A DNA stretch of 64,000 nt from positions 1 to 64,000 of the forward strand of contig ONAJ01000028.1 in assembly GCA_900315775.1 (NCBI GenBank), given 5' to 3'. Shown here in pieces: positions 1-10,710 of the stretch. The stretch comes from an uncultured Prevotella sp. GTDB lineage: Bacteria > Bacteroidota > Bacteroidia > Bacteroidales > Bacteroidaceae. Every line of letters begins with the position of its first letter. Within the stretch, counting starts at the first letter, position 1. Position numbers and translations under genes: made by a program. The notes under the pieces are model-generated. The model was not told where the DNA came from. It worked only from the letters and a program-made list of their open reading frames with translations, and ran no database searches.

Positions 1-43
1 TATTATATATATTATAATATATATAATATCAAGATTGACATAT

Positions 44-112
44 TTCACCCCTTTTTGGTGTTAATAAAACATTGAAATTAACATATTAACATATTAACAC
101 CTGAGGGGTGAA
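44..112. repeat. Composite inverted repeat in upstream region
   Basis: TTCACCCC (44-51) and GGTGTTAATA (57-66) are mirrored by TATTAACACC (92-101) and GGGGTGAA (105-112), giving a two-part hairpin with a 25-nt loop. The loop side holds three rough copies of an ATTAACAT octamer. It lies in the gene-free first 335 bases. Function unknown; it could be a terminator of a gene to the left of the window or a dispersed repeat. Confidence 0.6.
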
Positions 113-151
113 GTGCCTTACTTCGAATTGTACTACAACGGGTAAGAGTGA

Positions 152-190
152 GTAAGTAGCCTACTTACACACAGTAAGTAGGCTACTTAC
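152..190. repeat. Two tandem 17-nt palindromes
   Basis: GTAAGTAG-C-CTACTTAC at 152-168 and GTAAGTAG-G-CTACTTAC at 174-190 are separated by five bases. They lie about 75-110 nt upstream of the -7 box of the sigma factor gene. Twin palindromes of this kind can be operators for a dimeric repressor, but no regulator is identified. Confidence 0.6.
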
Positions 191-264
191 ACGTCTGAAG
201 AAGCAGGTTGAAAAAAAGTTTCAGTGCAAGGTATCAGAATTATACAAGTATGGGAGTTTCTTTG

Positions 265-272
265 TATCTTTG
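265..272 (+). promoter_or_regulatory. -7 box of sigma factor operon
   Basis: TATCTTTG matches the Bacteroidetes -7 consensus TAnnTTTG. I see no good TTTG at the expected -33 spacing. Transcription would start near 280, leaving a leader of about 55 nt. Confidence 0.55.
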
Positions 273-335
273 CAGTAACGAAAAACTTGTCACATATGGT
301 TTAGTAAATCTATTCTTCGTGTGTATTATGTATGT

Positions 336-833
336 ATGAAGAACGAAAATGTAAAAATCGAATCGCTGTTCCGACAGCATTATCGCCAGATGCACAGGTT
401 GGCCACCTTGCTACTGCACGACGATGCTGAGAGTAAGGATGTTGTGCACGACGTCTTTGCTCAGCTGATGGATTCACCAGACAGGAGACTGGATGGAGAT
501 ACGGCAGCAGCATTTCTACTCACTTGTGTACGTAACAGATGTCTTAACGTGATACGCAGCAGGAAGATTCACGAGCGTGTACAACGGCTCTACCTACTGA
601 ATATCGACACTACGGTGATACCTGCAGACTTTCTGAAAGAAGAACTTAAAGCTCTTGCAGAAGGTATCACGCTGCTGTCGCCTCCTGCTTGTCGTCAAGT
701 CGTCGAGATGCACTTCAACGAAGGACTCTCCTTCCGCGAGACAGCCCTTAAACTTGGAGTCAGCGAGACCACCGTTTACAAGTATCTGCGCAGTGCACTG
801 AATCAATTAAGAACACACATAAAAAAAGATTAG
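336..833 (+). CDS. ECF RNA polymerase sigma factor (FecI/RpoE type)
   Basis: This 165-residue protein has the two-domain ECF layout. Region 2 (about residues 10-75) holds the LFRQHYRQMHRLA and DVVHDVFAQLM segments. Region 4 (about 110-160) is a helix-turn-helix with LSFRETALKLGVSETTVYKYL. I chose the ATG at 336; an in-frame GTG at 321 would add five residues. It is followed after 4 nt by an anti-sigma gene and then an outer-membrane receptor, the usual Bacteroidetes cell-surface signalling triad. The inferred role is to direct RNA polymerase to this operon and possibly others when the receptor binds its ligand. The ligand cannot be read from the sequence. Confidence 0.9.
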   Translation: MKNENVKIESLFRQHYRQMHRLATLLLHDDAESKDVVHDVFAQLMDSPDRRLDGDTAAAFLLTCVRNRCLNVIRSRKIHERVQRLYLLNIDTTVIPADFLKEELKALAEGITLLSPPACRQVVEMHFNEGLSFRETALKLGVSETTVYKYLRSALNQLRTHIKKD

Positions 834-837
834 CACG

Positions 838-1464
838 ATGAATAAGACCGACCTTTTGTTCCTGATGTTGGAACACCCAGAAAATTACGACGACAATCAA
901 TGGCAGGAGATTCTTGCCGACGAGGAATGTCGCGAGCTGTACACAATGATGTCGAAGACGCAAAGTGTCTATAATCTTCAGCGCGAGGTAAGCGACGAGG
1001 AAATTGACAGTGAATGGAACAGGCTTACAAAGGGTAATAGCACGCATACAACGATGAGGAAATTCACCCTTTCATATAAAGCAGCTGCAATGTTTGCTGG
1101 TATTATAATGCTTTCGAGCATTGCTGTTGCGGCTATTATAAATCTTATTCCAAACAATTCGCGCCACGAGGACAATAGCGAGTATATCCAGCACGCTGAC
1201 ACCACAAGGACACACAGTACAGGACCATCGGACACGAAGGTTGCCGACACGATTGTCCTTGACAACGTATCACTGAAAGATATGGTTCAGCAGATAGCCT
1301 GTTTTTATAACATTGAGGTGGACATACAAAACGACAAAGCCGACGAACTGCGTTTCTACTTCGTTTGGAAGCAGCACGACGACATTACCACCGTTATGGA
1401 ACAGCTGAACCAGTTTGAGAGTGTCAACATCGTGATAGAGGATAATAAGATAATAGTGAAATGA
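838..1464 (+). CDS. Short FecR-like anti-sigma factor with DUF4974/STN domain
   Basis: 208 residues. A cytoplasmic N-terminal part (about 1-80) would bind the sigma factor. One membrane segment follows (about 83-105, AAAMFAGIIMLSSIAVAAII). After a polar linker, the periplasmic C-terminus (about 135-208) has the DUF4974 pattern VSLKDMVQQIACFYNIEV...IIVK, which is structurally like an STN domain. The FecR core domain normally found between the membrane segment and DUF4974 is absent, so the protein is much shorter than typical family members of about 300-350 aa. Its stop overlaps the receptor start by 4 nt (ATGA), suggesting coupled translation. Inferred role: hold the sigma factor until the receptor signals. 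Confidence 0.82.
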   Translation: MNKTDLLFLMLEHPENYDDNQWQEILADEECRELYTMMSKTQSVYNLQREVSDEEIDSEWNRLTKGNSTHTTMRKFTLSYKAAAMFAGIIMLSSIAVAAIINLIPNNSRHEDNSEYIQHADTTRTHSTGPSDTKVADTIVLDNVSLKDMVQQIACFYNIEVDIQNDKADELRFYFVWKQHDDITTVMEQLNQFESVNIVIEDNKIIVK

Positions 1465-4049
1465 AACGTACAACAATAATACTTCTGGCATTATTGGTTG
1501 TCGTTATCAGTAATGCTCAGAAAATAAGCAGAGAGTATAATAATGTCTCTATGTCGGAAGTGCTGCGCGACCTTAATCAGTCTTCCCGCAACTACACTAT
1601 AAACTTTATGTACAACGAGCTTGAAGACTTCCGCGTAACGACAAGCATACGCCACCTGTCCGTTGAAGACGCCATCCTCCAAGCCATAGGATTCTACCCT
1701 ATCCGAGTGGTCAGACGTGGCGACAACGAGCTGTATGTAGAATGTACTCACAAGACCGACAAACACCTTACGGGAACGATAATTGACGAACAGGGACAGC
1801 CTGTGGCATACGCTAATATTACCCTGCTTCATCCATCAGACTCAACAATACTCTGTGGAGGCGTCAGCAACGAGGCTGGACTGTTCGTCATACCCTACGA
1901 AGCCGACAAAGTCCTTGCACGCATCTCCTACGTGGGTTACAAAACGGTTTACAGGCTTTGTGACAAACCTGAGGCCGGCATCATTAGTTTAAAACCTGAT
2001 AACTACACACTAAACGGAGTCGTTGTCCAGGGAGAGCGACCAAAGATGAAATTACAGGGAAACTCGCTTGTGATGAACGTAGAAGGTACTGTGATGTCAC
2101 GACTGGGAACTGCCGAAGATGTGCTCTCACGCGTTCCTACTATCTCCAAGAAGGGTGAGACATTCGAAATCTTGGGAAAGGGTACACCTCTAATATATAT
2201 TAATAACCGAAAAATTAACGATATGAATGAGTTGCGTAACATACAGTCGGACAACATACGCAGCGTGGAAGTTGTGCAGAACCCGGGTGCACGATATGAT
2301 GCCACAGTAAATTCGGTCATTGTTATCAGGACAAAACGCGCAGCAGGCGAAGGGCTTGGAGTAGAACTGGCATCGTGGAGCCGCAAGGGAGAGGGATATG
2401 CCAATAACGAACGCATAAACCTTACTTACCGAAAAGGTAAGCTGGAACTCTTCGCAAACATCTTTGGAGCCTATAATAAATATTGTAGCAGCGGCGGATT
2501 TAAACAGACCATATTTGCCGACACGCTGTGGTCCATAACTAACCACCAGAAGTCAACAGCACGCAATCCATACTTTGAAGGACGCGCTGGTTTCAACTAC
2601 CAGATAGACGACCAGAACTCCTTCGGCGGTTTCTATCAGAATACCTATGATTACAGGAAAGCGTTCAACGACTATGCCGACGATTTACGTGCCAACGGCA
2701 GTCCATACGACCACCTGCAAAACAGCAATACACGTCGCGACAGGAATTCGCCAAAACATCAGGCAAATGTTTACTACACAGGCAAGGTGGGACAACTATC
2801 TATTGACCTCAACGTTGACTACACCTCATACAAAAGCCTGGGGCGCAACCAGCAACAGGAACTTAGTCGTAACTACGAGGACCGCGACGTGAACACCGAA
2901 ACAAAGACACATGGAAGGATGGCTGCAGAAAAACTTATCGTCGCTCACCCACTATGGAAAGGACAGATTGAAGTCGGCGAGGAATACACCAACACCCGTT
3001 GGAACAGCAGTTTCGAAAACGCAGAAGGTTATATTGCCAACAGCAACAGCGAACAGCATGAAAGCAGCATAGCACCATTCCTGGAAGTGCAACAGCAGTT
3101 AGGACGTTTCCGACTACAAGCTGGCTTACGCTACGAGCATGTAAAGTCTGAATACTTCGTCAGCGGACAACGACGTGACGACCAGAGCCGTTCCTACAAC
3201 GACATTTTCCCATCGCTGGCGCTGTCGGTCCAACTGCCCTCGCTCACAGGAAAAGGTCAAGGAGTGGGACTCTCCGTCAGTTACGCCAAACGCACAAACC
3301 GCCCCGCCTACTGGCTCCTTAGTAACGACGTGGTGTATGAAAACCGTCTGAACATGCAGGTCGGTAACCCGTATCTTCGTCCTGTCAAGTATCATAATAT
3401 GAACCTTACGATTATGTGGAAGTGGCTCTTCTTTACCACCAACTATACTCATTGCGTCGATCCTTTCATAAGAGTATTTGAAAGTCTGTCACAAGACAGC
3501 AAGGTGAACATTGCCTCCACAAAAAATTATAGTAAGGCAGACTGGTTAATCTTTACCCTCGGAGCCAATAAAGACATCAAGCTGGGTTACGACATAACAT
3601 GGACTCCTCAATATAACGTCACGTTTATGAAACAGTGGCTCACAACGAAATTCAAAGGTCAGGACAAACAGCTCAATACACCGATGCTGTCTATGCAGTT
3701 AGGCAACATCATCACCCTGCCCCACGACTGGCTGTTACAGGCTGACTTCAACATGCACACTCATGGTTATACCGGCTCCAACTTCAGAGTAGAAACCACC
3801 AACGCAATGCTCTCGCTCAGCGTCAGCAAGGACTTCCTCAAACGCAGCCTCAACGTCAAGCTGTCGGGCAACGACCTCTTCAATCAAGGCTCTTCTTACG
3901 GCACGTTATACTTTGACCACATGACGCTGACAAAGTCTGAAGAACGCGATACACGCTGCGTCACACTCTCCCTGCGCTATCGCTTCAATGTCACCCCATC
4001 GAAGTACAAAGGTAGGGGTGCTGGAAATGCCGAGAAGAATAGATTGTAA
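1461..4049 (+). CDS. TonB-dependent-receptor-like outer-membrane protein (STN + carboxypeptidase-like domain + beta-barrel)
   Basis: 862 residues with a signal peptide (MKRTTIILLALLVVVISNAQ). An STN-like domain (about 22-95) is followed by a carboxypeptidase-D regulatory-like domain (about 100-175, LTGTIIDEQGQPVAYANITLL). Next come a plug-like region (about 180-290) and a long C-terminal barrel resembling the outer-membrane beta-barrel 3 family. The STN domain suits contact with the periplasmic part of the upstream anti-sigma factor, so this is the presumed sensor and importer. No SusD-like partner is adjacent, so a glycan substrate is not indicated. Residues around 593-605 (PSLTGKGQGVGLS) resemble a translated copy of a G-rich dispersed repeat; that is only a suspicion. 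Confidence 0.85.
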   Translation: MKRTTIILLALLVVVISNAQKISREYNNVSMSEVLRDLNQSSRNYTINFMYNELEDFRVTTSIRHLSVEDAILQAIGFYPIRVVRRGDNELYVECTHKTDKHLTGTIIDEQGQPVAYANITLLHPSDSTILCGGVSNEAGLFVIPYEADKVLARISYVGYKTVYRLCDKPEAGIISLKPDNYTLNGVVVQGERPKMKLQGNSLVMNVEGTVMSRLGTAEDVLSRVPTISKKGETFEILGKGTPLIYINNRKINDMNELRNIQSDNIRSVEVVQNPGARYDATVNSVIVIRTKRAAGEGLGVELASWSRKGEGYANNERINLTYRKGKLELFANIFGAYNKYCSSGGFKQTIFADTLWSITNHQKSTARNPYFEGRAGFNYQIDDQNSFGGFYQNTYDYRKAFNDYADDLRANGSPYDHLQNSNTRRDRNSPKHQANVYYTGKVGQLSIDLNVDYTSYKSLGRNQQQELSRNYEDRDVNTETKTHGRMAAEKLIVAHPLWKGQIEVGEEYTNTRWNSSFENAEGYIANSNSEQHESSIAPFLEVQQQLGRFRLQAGLRYEHVKSEYFVSGQRRDDQSRSYNDIFPSLALSVQLPSLTGKGQGVGLSVSYAKRTNRPAYWLLSNDVVYENRLNMQVGNPYLRPVKYHNMNLTIMWKWLFFTTNYTHCVDPFIRVFESLSQDSKVNIASTKNYSKADWLIFTLGANKDIKLGYDITWTPQYNVTFMKQWLTTKFKGQDKQLNTPMLSMQLGNIITLPHDWLLQADFNMHTHGYTGSNFRVETTNAMLSLSVSKDFLKRSLNVKLSGNDLFNQGSSYGTLYFDHMTLTKSEERDTRCVTLSLRYRFNVTPSKYKGRGAGNAEKNRL

Positions 4050-4082
4050 TACTTTGTACACCTCGGAAAAACAATGAAAAAT

Positions 4083-4113
4083 TTTGCTCTTTCGGTAAAA
4101 CTACTTACCTTTG
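4083..4113 (+). promoter_or_regulatory. purN promoter
   Basis: TTTG (4083-4086), 19 nt, then TACCTTTG (4106-4113) is a full Bacteroidetes consensus. The -7 box ends only 7 nt before the purN ATG, so the mRNA should be leaderless or nearly so. Confidence 0.8.
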
Positions 4114-4120
4114 CACGAGA

Positions 4121-4682
4121 ATGGAACAGAAGAGGATTGCTATATTTGCATCGGGAAGCGGGAGTAACTGCGAGAACCTGATACGCTACTTCGAGGATAG
4201 CGACGTGGTGAAGTGTGCTCTTGTGGTGAGTAACAAGGCTGACGCTTACGTTCTGGAGAGGGCGAAGCGACTGGGGGTGCCGACAGCGATAATGCCGAAG
4301 GCACTGCTGAACGACGCTGACGCGATGATGCCGCTGATGAGGGAATACGACATAGACTTTATAGTGCTTGCGGGGTTCCTGCCGTTGGTGCCTAACTTCT
4401 TACTGGATGCGTTCCCAAGAAGAATTGTTAACCTCCACCCTGCCCTGCTGCCGAAATATGGCGGTAAGGGAATGTGGGGACACCACGTCCACGAGGCGGT
4501 GAAGGCTGCCGGCGAGACGGAGACGGGAATGACGGTGCACTGGGTGACACCGGTGTGCGACGGGGGCGACATCATAGCACAGTATAAATGCGAGATTGCT
4601 CCTTCTGACTCTGTGGATGACATTGCCGAGAAGGAGCATCAGTTAGAGATGAGATATTTCCCCGAAGTGGTGGAGAGGATTA

Positions 4683-4702
<20 letters not shown>
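4121..4702 (+). CDS. purN: Phosphoribosylglycinamide formyltransferase
   Basis: 193 residues. The enzyme transfers a formyl group from 10-formyl-tetrahydrofolate to glycinamide ribonucleotide in purine synthesis. Visible family marks are the N-terminal FASGSGSNCENLI loop for the ribonucleotide phosphate, the catalytic Asn104 and His106 in IVNLHPALLPKYGGKG, and Asp147 in the VCDGGDII segment. Length is normal. It has its own promoter and is flanked by unrelated genes, so it is probably monocistronic. Its 3' end overlaps the 3' end of the opposing dsbD gene by 20 bp. Confidence 0.96.
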
Positions 4703-6692
<1,990 letters not shown>

Positions 6693-6721
6693 GTACATTA
6701 TATATTATTATAGAATCGAGT

Positions 6722-6750
6722 GCAAAAGTAATAATTTTTTCGTAATTTTG
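6722..6750. promoter_or_regulatory. Divergent dsbD and nudC -7 boxes
   Basis: On the minus strand TACTTTTG (6730-6723) precedes dsbD. On the plus strand TAATTTTG (6743-6750) lies 8 nt before the nudC ATG. Neither has a clear TTTG at -33 spacing. The two promoters are back to back. Confidence 0.55.
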
Positions 6751-6758
6751 CACACTGT

Positions 6759-7559
6759 ATGAAGAAATATTGGTTTATATTCTGCAAGACAGAACTGTTA
6801 TTAGAGAAAAAAGACGACGGCACATACACCATTCCCTATGGTGAGGAACCGCCAATAGAAGTGAAACCGTGGACTACAATCCATAACATCGGTCCGCTGC
6901 CATCGCAGTACGGCAGTCTGTTCCAAATGCACGACGGAGAGATAAAGGCACTGAGAATTGACGCACCAGTTGCCGACGACGAGCGCTACGAGATGTGTCC
7001 GCTGCGTTCTTCGTACTACAAACTGCCCACAGACCTATATCTTACGGCAGGAAAGTGCCAGGAAATAATATACTGGGACTTCAACACCCAGTACTGCGGA
7101 GTATGCGGAGCCCCGATGAAACTGCACACCGATATTTCAAAACGATGCACACAATGCGGTAAGGAGGTGTGGCCGCAACTGGCTACGGCGGTGATAGTAC
7201 TAATACACAAGGACGACGAGGTTCTGCTGGTACATGCAAACAACTTCCGCGGCGACTTCTTCGGACTCGTTGCCGGTTTCGTGGAGACGGGAGAAACACT
7301 CGAGCAGGCTGTAGAACGAGAGGTGGCAGAAGAGGTAGGACTGAAAATAAAGAACATAAGATACTTCGACTCGCAACCCTGGCCATACCCCTGCGGACTG
7401 ATGGTGGGATTCCACGCTGACTACGAAAGCGGCGAGATAAAACTGCAGAGGAGCGAACTGGGCGACGGAGGATGGTTCCGCAAAGAAAATCTGCCTCACA
7501 TACCCGAAAAATTGTCTATTGCAAGGAGGCTGATAGACGACTGGCTGTGCTCGGAGTGA
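6759..7559 (+). CDS. nudC: NAD(H) pyrophosphatase, NudC type
   Basis: 266 residues. The family hydrolyses NADH to NMNH and AMP and can remove NAD caps from RNA. A zinc ribbon of four cysteines (CGVC...CTQC, about 109-129) precedes the Nudix box GFVETGETLEQAVEREVAEE (about 173 on). The NudC-specific SQPWPYP motif follows. All key residues are present and the length is typical. Its -7 box lies 8 nt from the start codon. The next gene, gdhA, has its own promoter. Confidence 0.94.
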   Translation: MKKYWFIFCKTELLLEKKDDGTYTIPYGEEPPIEVKPWTTIHNIGPLPSQYGSLFQMHDGEIKALRIDAPVADDERYEMCPLRSSYYKLPTDLYLTAGKCQEIIYWDFNTQYCGVCGAPMKLHTDISKRCTQCGKEVWPQLATAVIVLIHKDDEVLLVHANNFRGDFFGLVAGFVETGETLEQAVEREVAEEVGLKIKNIRYFDSQPWPYPCGLMVGFHADYESGEIKLQRSELGDGGWFRKENLPHIPEKLSIARRLIDDWLCSE

Positions 7560-7597
7560 CTTTTTTACACTTTTTCTGCAAATTTTCTTTCATTTTG

Positions 7598-7628
7598 TTT
7601 GGTAATTTAAATTTTTGATGTAATTTTG
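7598..7628 (+). promoter_or_regulatory. gdhA promoter
   Basis: TTTG (7598-7601), 19 nt, TAATTTTG (7621-7628). The predicted leader is about 65 nt and ends in an A-rich stretch before the ATG. Confidence 0.8.
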
Positions 7629-7699
7629 CAACCGCAAACTAGAAAATATAGGTTAAAAAGAAAGATTTCACAGTATAACAATTCTAAAAGGTAAAAATT

Positions 7700-9034
7700 A
7701 TGAATGCAGTTCAAGTAGTTGAGAATCTGAAACAGAGATTCCCCAATGAGCCTGAGTACATCCAGGCAGTAAGTCAGGTATTAGGAACTATTGAAGAGGA
7801 GTACAACAAGCACCCCGAGTTCGACCGTCAGAACCTTATTGAGCGTCTCTGTATCCCCGATCGCATCATCCAGTTCCGTGTAACATGGGTTGACGACAAG
7901 GGTAACGTACAGACAAACATGGGTTACCGTGTGCAGCACAACAACGCTATAGGTCCTTACAAAGGCGGTATTCGTTATCACAAGTCTGTGAACTTGGGTA
8001 TCCTGAAGTTCCTTGCTTTCGAACAGACATTCAAGAACTCGCTGACAACACTTCCTATGGGTGGTGCTAAGGGAGGTTCAGACTTCTCACCACGTGGAAA
8101 GAGCGACGCTGAGATAATGCGTTTCTGTCAGGCATTTATGAGTGAGTTGTATCGTCACATCGGTCCTGACGTTGATGTTCCTGCTGGTGACATCGGTGTT
8201 GGCGGACGCGAGGTAGCTTACATGTTCGGTATGTACAAGAAGCTCACACACGAGTGGAGCGGCGTTCTCACCGGTAAAGGTCTGCAGTTCGGCGGTTCTC
8301 TTATCCGTCCTGAGGCTACCGGTTACGGTAACGTATATTTCCTCGTTAACATGCTGAAGACACGCGGCATCGACATCAAGGGCAAGACAGTACTCGTCAG
8401 CGGTTCCGGTAACGTAGCACAATATACTATGGAGAAGTGTATCCAGCTGGGCGCAAAGGTTGTTACCTGCTCTGACTCTGACGGATACATCTATGACCCA
8501 GACGGAATAGACCGCGAGAAGCTCGACTACATCATGGAACTGAAGAACATTGAGCGTGGACGTATCCGCGAATATGCTGAGAAGTACAACGTTAAGTACG
8601 TTGAGGGCAAGAAGCCTTGGTTCGAGAAGGCCGACATAGCACTTCCTTCAGCTACACAGAACGAAATCAACGAGGAGGCTGCTAAGGCTCTTGTTGCTAA
8701 CGGTGTTATAGCAGTAAGCGAGGGTGCTAACATGCCTACTACTCCTGAGGCTATCAAGGTATTCCAGGATGCTAAGATTCTCTACTCTCCAGGTAAGGCT
8801 GCCAACGCCGGTGGTGTGGCTGTATCAGGTCTTGAGATGTCACAGAACTCTGAGCGTCTGAGCTGGAGCCGTGAGGAGGTTGACAACAAGCTCCACGACA
8901 TTATGAACAACATTCACGACAACTGCGTGAAGTACGGTACCGAGCCCGACGGATACATCAACTACGTCAAGGGTGCTAACGTTGCTGGCTTCCTGAAGGT
9001 GGCTCGCGCAATAATGGCACAGGGTATTGTATAA
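7700..9034 (+). CDS. gdhA: Glutamate dehydrogenase (NADP-type, hexameric)
   Basis: 444 residues, the usual length for the bacterial hexameric enzyme. It interconverts 2-oxoglutarate plus ammonia and glutamate, a main route of ammonia assimilation in Bacteroidales. Visible are the substrate-binding segment YKGGIRYH, the catalytic-lysine segment LPMGGAKGGSDF, and the dinucleotide-binding fold around VLVSGSGNVAQY. Coenzyme preference is inferred from similarity to NADP enzymes. The codon choice looks strongly biased (many ggt, gct, aag), consistent with high expression. It stands alone between its own promoter and terminator. Confidence 0.96.
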   Translation: MNAVQVVENLKQRFPNEPEYIQAVSQVLGTIEEEYNKHPEFDRQNLIERLCIPDRIIQFRVTWVDDKGNVQTNMGYRVQHNNAIGPYKGGIRYHKSVNLGILKFLAFEQTFKNSLTTLPMGGAKGGSDFSPRGKSDAEIMRFCQAFMSELYRHIGPDVDVPAGDIGVGGREVAYMFGMYKKLTHEWSGVLTGKGLQFGGSLIRPEATGYGNVYFLVNMLKTRGIDIKGKTVLVSGSGNVAQYTMEKCIQLGAKVVTCSDSDGYIYDPDGIDREKLDYIMELKNIERGRIREYAEKYNVKYVEGKKPWFEKADIALPSATQNEINEEAAKALVANGVIAVSEGANMPTTPEAIKVFQDAKILYSPGKAANAGGVAVSGLEMSQNSERLSWSREEVDNKLHDIMNNIHDNCVKYGTEPDGYINYVKGANVAGFLKVARAIMAQGIV

Positions 9035-9073
9035 AAAAGGATTTGCGGTGCTGCCGCAATGTCCGGACGAAAT

Positions 9074-9104
9074 AAAGGCTGCAAGTTATTGCAGCCTTTG
9101 TTCG
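9074..9104 (+). terminator. gdhA terminator
   Basis: AAAGGCTGCAA (9074-9084), loop gtta, TTGCAGCCTTT (9089-9099), then a short T-rich run. The perfect 11-bp stem would also work on the other strand, where it overlaps the last codons of the opposing small gene. Confidence 0.85.
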
Positions 9105-9292
9105 TTCCAGTAAGCCTTGTCGCCACGAATCTCTATAGTTCCTCCGAGCCACTCCGTCATAGGCTGCTCCTCGCTGAACGGGTAGCAGTCCACTACCCTT
9201 CCGCCGATAAGCTCGACGATAGCCTGACGAAGCACCCTTCCCTTCACGAGAACTTCGTGGGCTGCGACTTTTCTAATTTGCTTGCTCGACAT
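9086..9292 (-). CDS. Small conserved protein of unknown function
   Basis: 68 residues from the ATG at 9292 (MSSKQIRKVAAHEVLV...). A TTG at 9319 would add nine residues and is less likely. It ends with PMTEWLGGTIEI, which resembles small orphan proteins often found at this point downstream of DUF4296 genes in Bacteroidales; that is recollection, not a search. It overlaps the 3' end of the DUF4296 gene by 20 nt and is probably the last gene of the ileS operon. No membrane segment or catalytic motif is visible. Confidence 0.65.
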   Translation of the reverse strand: MSSKQIRKVAAHEVLVKGRVLRQAIVELIGGRVVDCYPFSEEQPMTEWLGGTIEIRGDKAYWNEQRLQ

Positions 9293-10073
9293 TCTGCTCT
9301 TTGCTATGTAGGCGTACAAGCTTTATGTTTCTTACAAAAAACAGCTGAAGAGGATTGTTCTCTACGTCCATATTCTCCTGTGTGTCAACATAGAAGAAAC
9401 CGCCAATACACTTTATTCCACGATTTGCAGAATCGGAGATGTCCATAGAATAATGAGTCTGGGAATTTATGAAGATATTTCTCGACGCTACGCTGTCGTT
9501 ACCGAAGCGAACAGACATCACGGCAGTAGCATTACGCATACCTTCCTTGTAGATATACTGAACATCGAAGCTGAGAATCATGCGGTCGCCCTTATGGAAC
9601 GCCGTATCGGCATTTATGCTGTAGTTCAGGACGTTATACGGCATGTGTGACAACAGCAGGACGTTACGTTCGCGGTTCCATACGTTGGCAGTATCGGCAG
9701 AAGCAATGGAACCGTAGCTGTCAAGGTCGTTGACGTCGGCACCAAGACTCTCTGCAGCCGCCTCGAGACGGTCGCTGATATGTTCGTACATAACATGGAG
9801 ATTGTCGATATGGCGGGTGTAATAGACCATTGACGAATCGAACTCCGCCTCTGTAACTCCGTGTTTCTTCAGTATGGCGAGTTTGTAGTACCTGCGGTTA
9901 TAATCGGTATGCAGCGTAGGTTCGTTGTCGAGATATGCCTGTGCCACAAGATAGTCGTAGAGTATATTCTCCATCTGGTCGGGCTGGATATACTTACTCG
10001 GGATGGTGGGCTTACACGAAGCAACACACACCGCTACGACGAGCAACAGGAATAGCGACTTAAGACTCTGCAT
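9273..10073 (-). CDS. DUF4296-type lipoprotein
   Basis: 266 residues with a lipoprotein signal (MQSLKSLFLLLVVAVCVASC; Cys20 is the predicted lipidated residue). Residues 30-115 contain the DUF4296-like segment ending in YYTRHIDNLHVMYEHISDRL. The remainder is predicted beta-rich, with no catalytic motif seen. Family function is unknown. Its start overlaps the end of lspA by 14 nt, so a lipoprotein is encoded right after the peptidase that would process it. Confidence 0.8.
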   Translation of the reverse strand: MQSLKSLFLLLVVAVCVASCKPTIPSKYIQPDQMENILYDYLVAQAYLDNEPTLHTDYNRRYYKLAILKKHGVTEAEFDSSMVYYTRHIDNLHVMYEHISDRLEAAAESLGADVNDLDSYGSIASADTANVWNRERNVLLLSHMPYNVLNYSINADTAFHKGDRMILSFDVQYIYKEGMRNATAVMSVRFGNDSVASRNIFINSQTHYSMDISDSANRGIKCIGGFFYVDTQENMDVENNPLQLFFVRNIKLVRLHSKEQNVEQAN

Positions 10074-10710
10074 TTTCGGATGTTGATTTCTTGAACGACA
10101 GGTTTATCTGCGACAGCTCCTTACGGTAGAACAGCAGCAACAGCGCCACCGCAACACATATAGAGGCATCGGCAAAGTTGAATACAGGGCTGAAGAACAC
10201 ATAGGGCTGACCACCCCAGAAGGGAAGCCACTCGGGTAGCGTCGTCTCTATTATGGGGAAGTAGAACATATCGACTACCTTGCCCGTAAGGAACGAGGCA
10301 TAGCCGTGACCGAAAGGAACAAGGTAGCTTACGTAAAACGGTGACGAAGCGCTGAAGACAAGTCCGTAGAACATTGAGTCGAAGATGTTTCCTGCAGCGC
10401 CGGCGACAACCATTGACAGACAAACGATGTAGCCCGTGCGGGCTCCTTTGAGTATCTGTCCGCGAAGATAATACAGAATAACGGCTACCGCAACAATACG
10501 GAACGTACTAAGTACCAACTTGTTGACAAAGGTCATGCCGTAAGCCATACCGTTGTTCTCAATGAAATGAATGTAGAACCAATCGGTGATGCGGATGCTC
10601 TCGTACAGATACATATTAGTCTTGACCCCGATTTTAATAACCTGGTCAATGACTAATAATGACACTATCACGATAACGGCTAACCAGCCATTACTGATTA
10701 ACTTCTTCAT
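10060..10710 (-). CDS. lspA: Lipoprotein signal peptidase (SPase II)
   Basis: 216 residues, longer than the E. coli enzyme but normal for Bacteroidetes. It cleaves the signal peptide of prolipoproteins after diacylglyceryl transfer. Four membrane segments are visible. The two catalytic aspartates lie in GAAGNIFDSMFYG and in FNFADASICVAV. A family-typical Asn-rich segment (HFIENNGMAYGM) follows the first helix. Its ATG overlaps the stop of the DksA-like gene by one base (TAATG), suggesting translational coupling. Confidence 0.94.
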   Translation of the reverse strand: MKKLISNGWLAVIVIVSLLVIDQVIKIGVKTNMYLYESIRITDWFYIHFIENNGMAYGMTFVNKLVLSTFRIVAVAVILYYLRGQILKGARTGYIVCLSMVVAGAAGNIFDSMFYGLVFSASSPFYVSYLVPFGHGYASFLTGKVVDMFYFPIIETTLPEWLPFWGGQPYVFFSPVFNFADASICVAVALLLLFYRKELSQINLSFKKSTSENAES

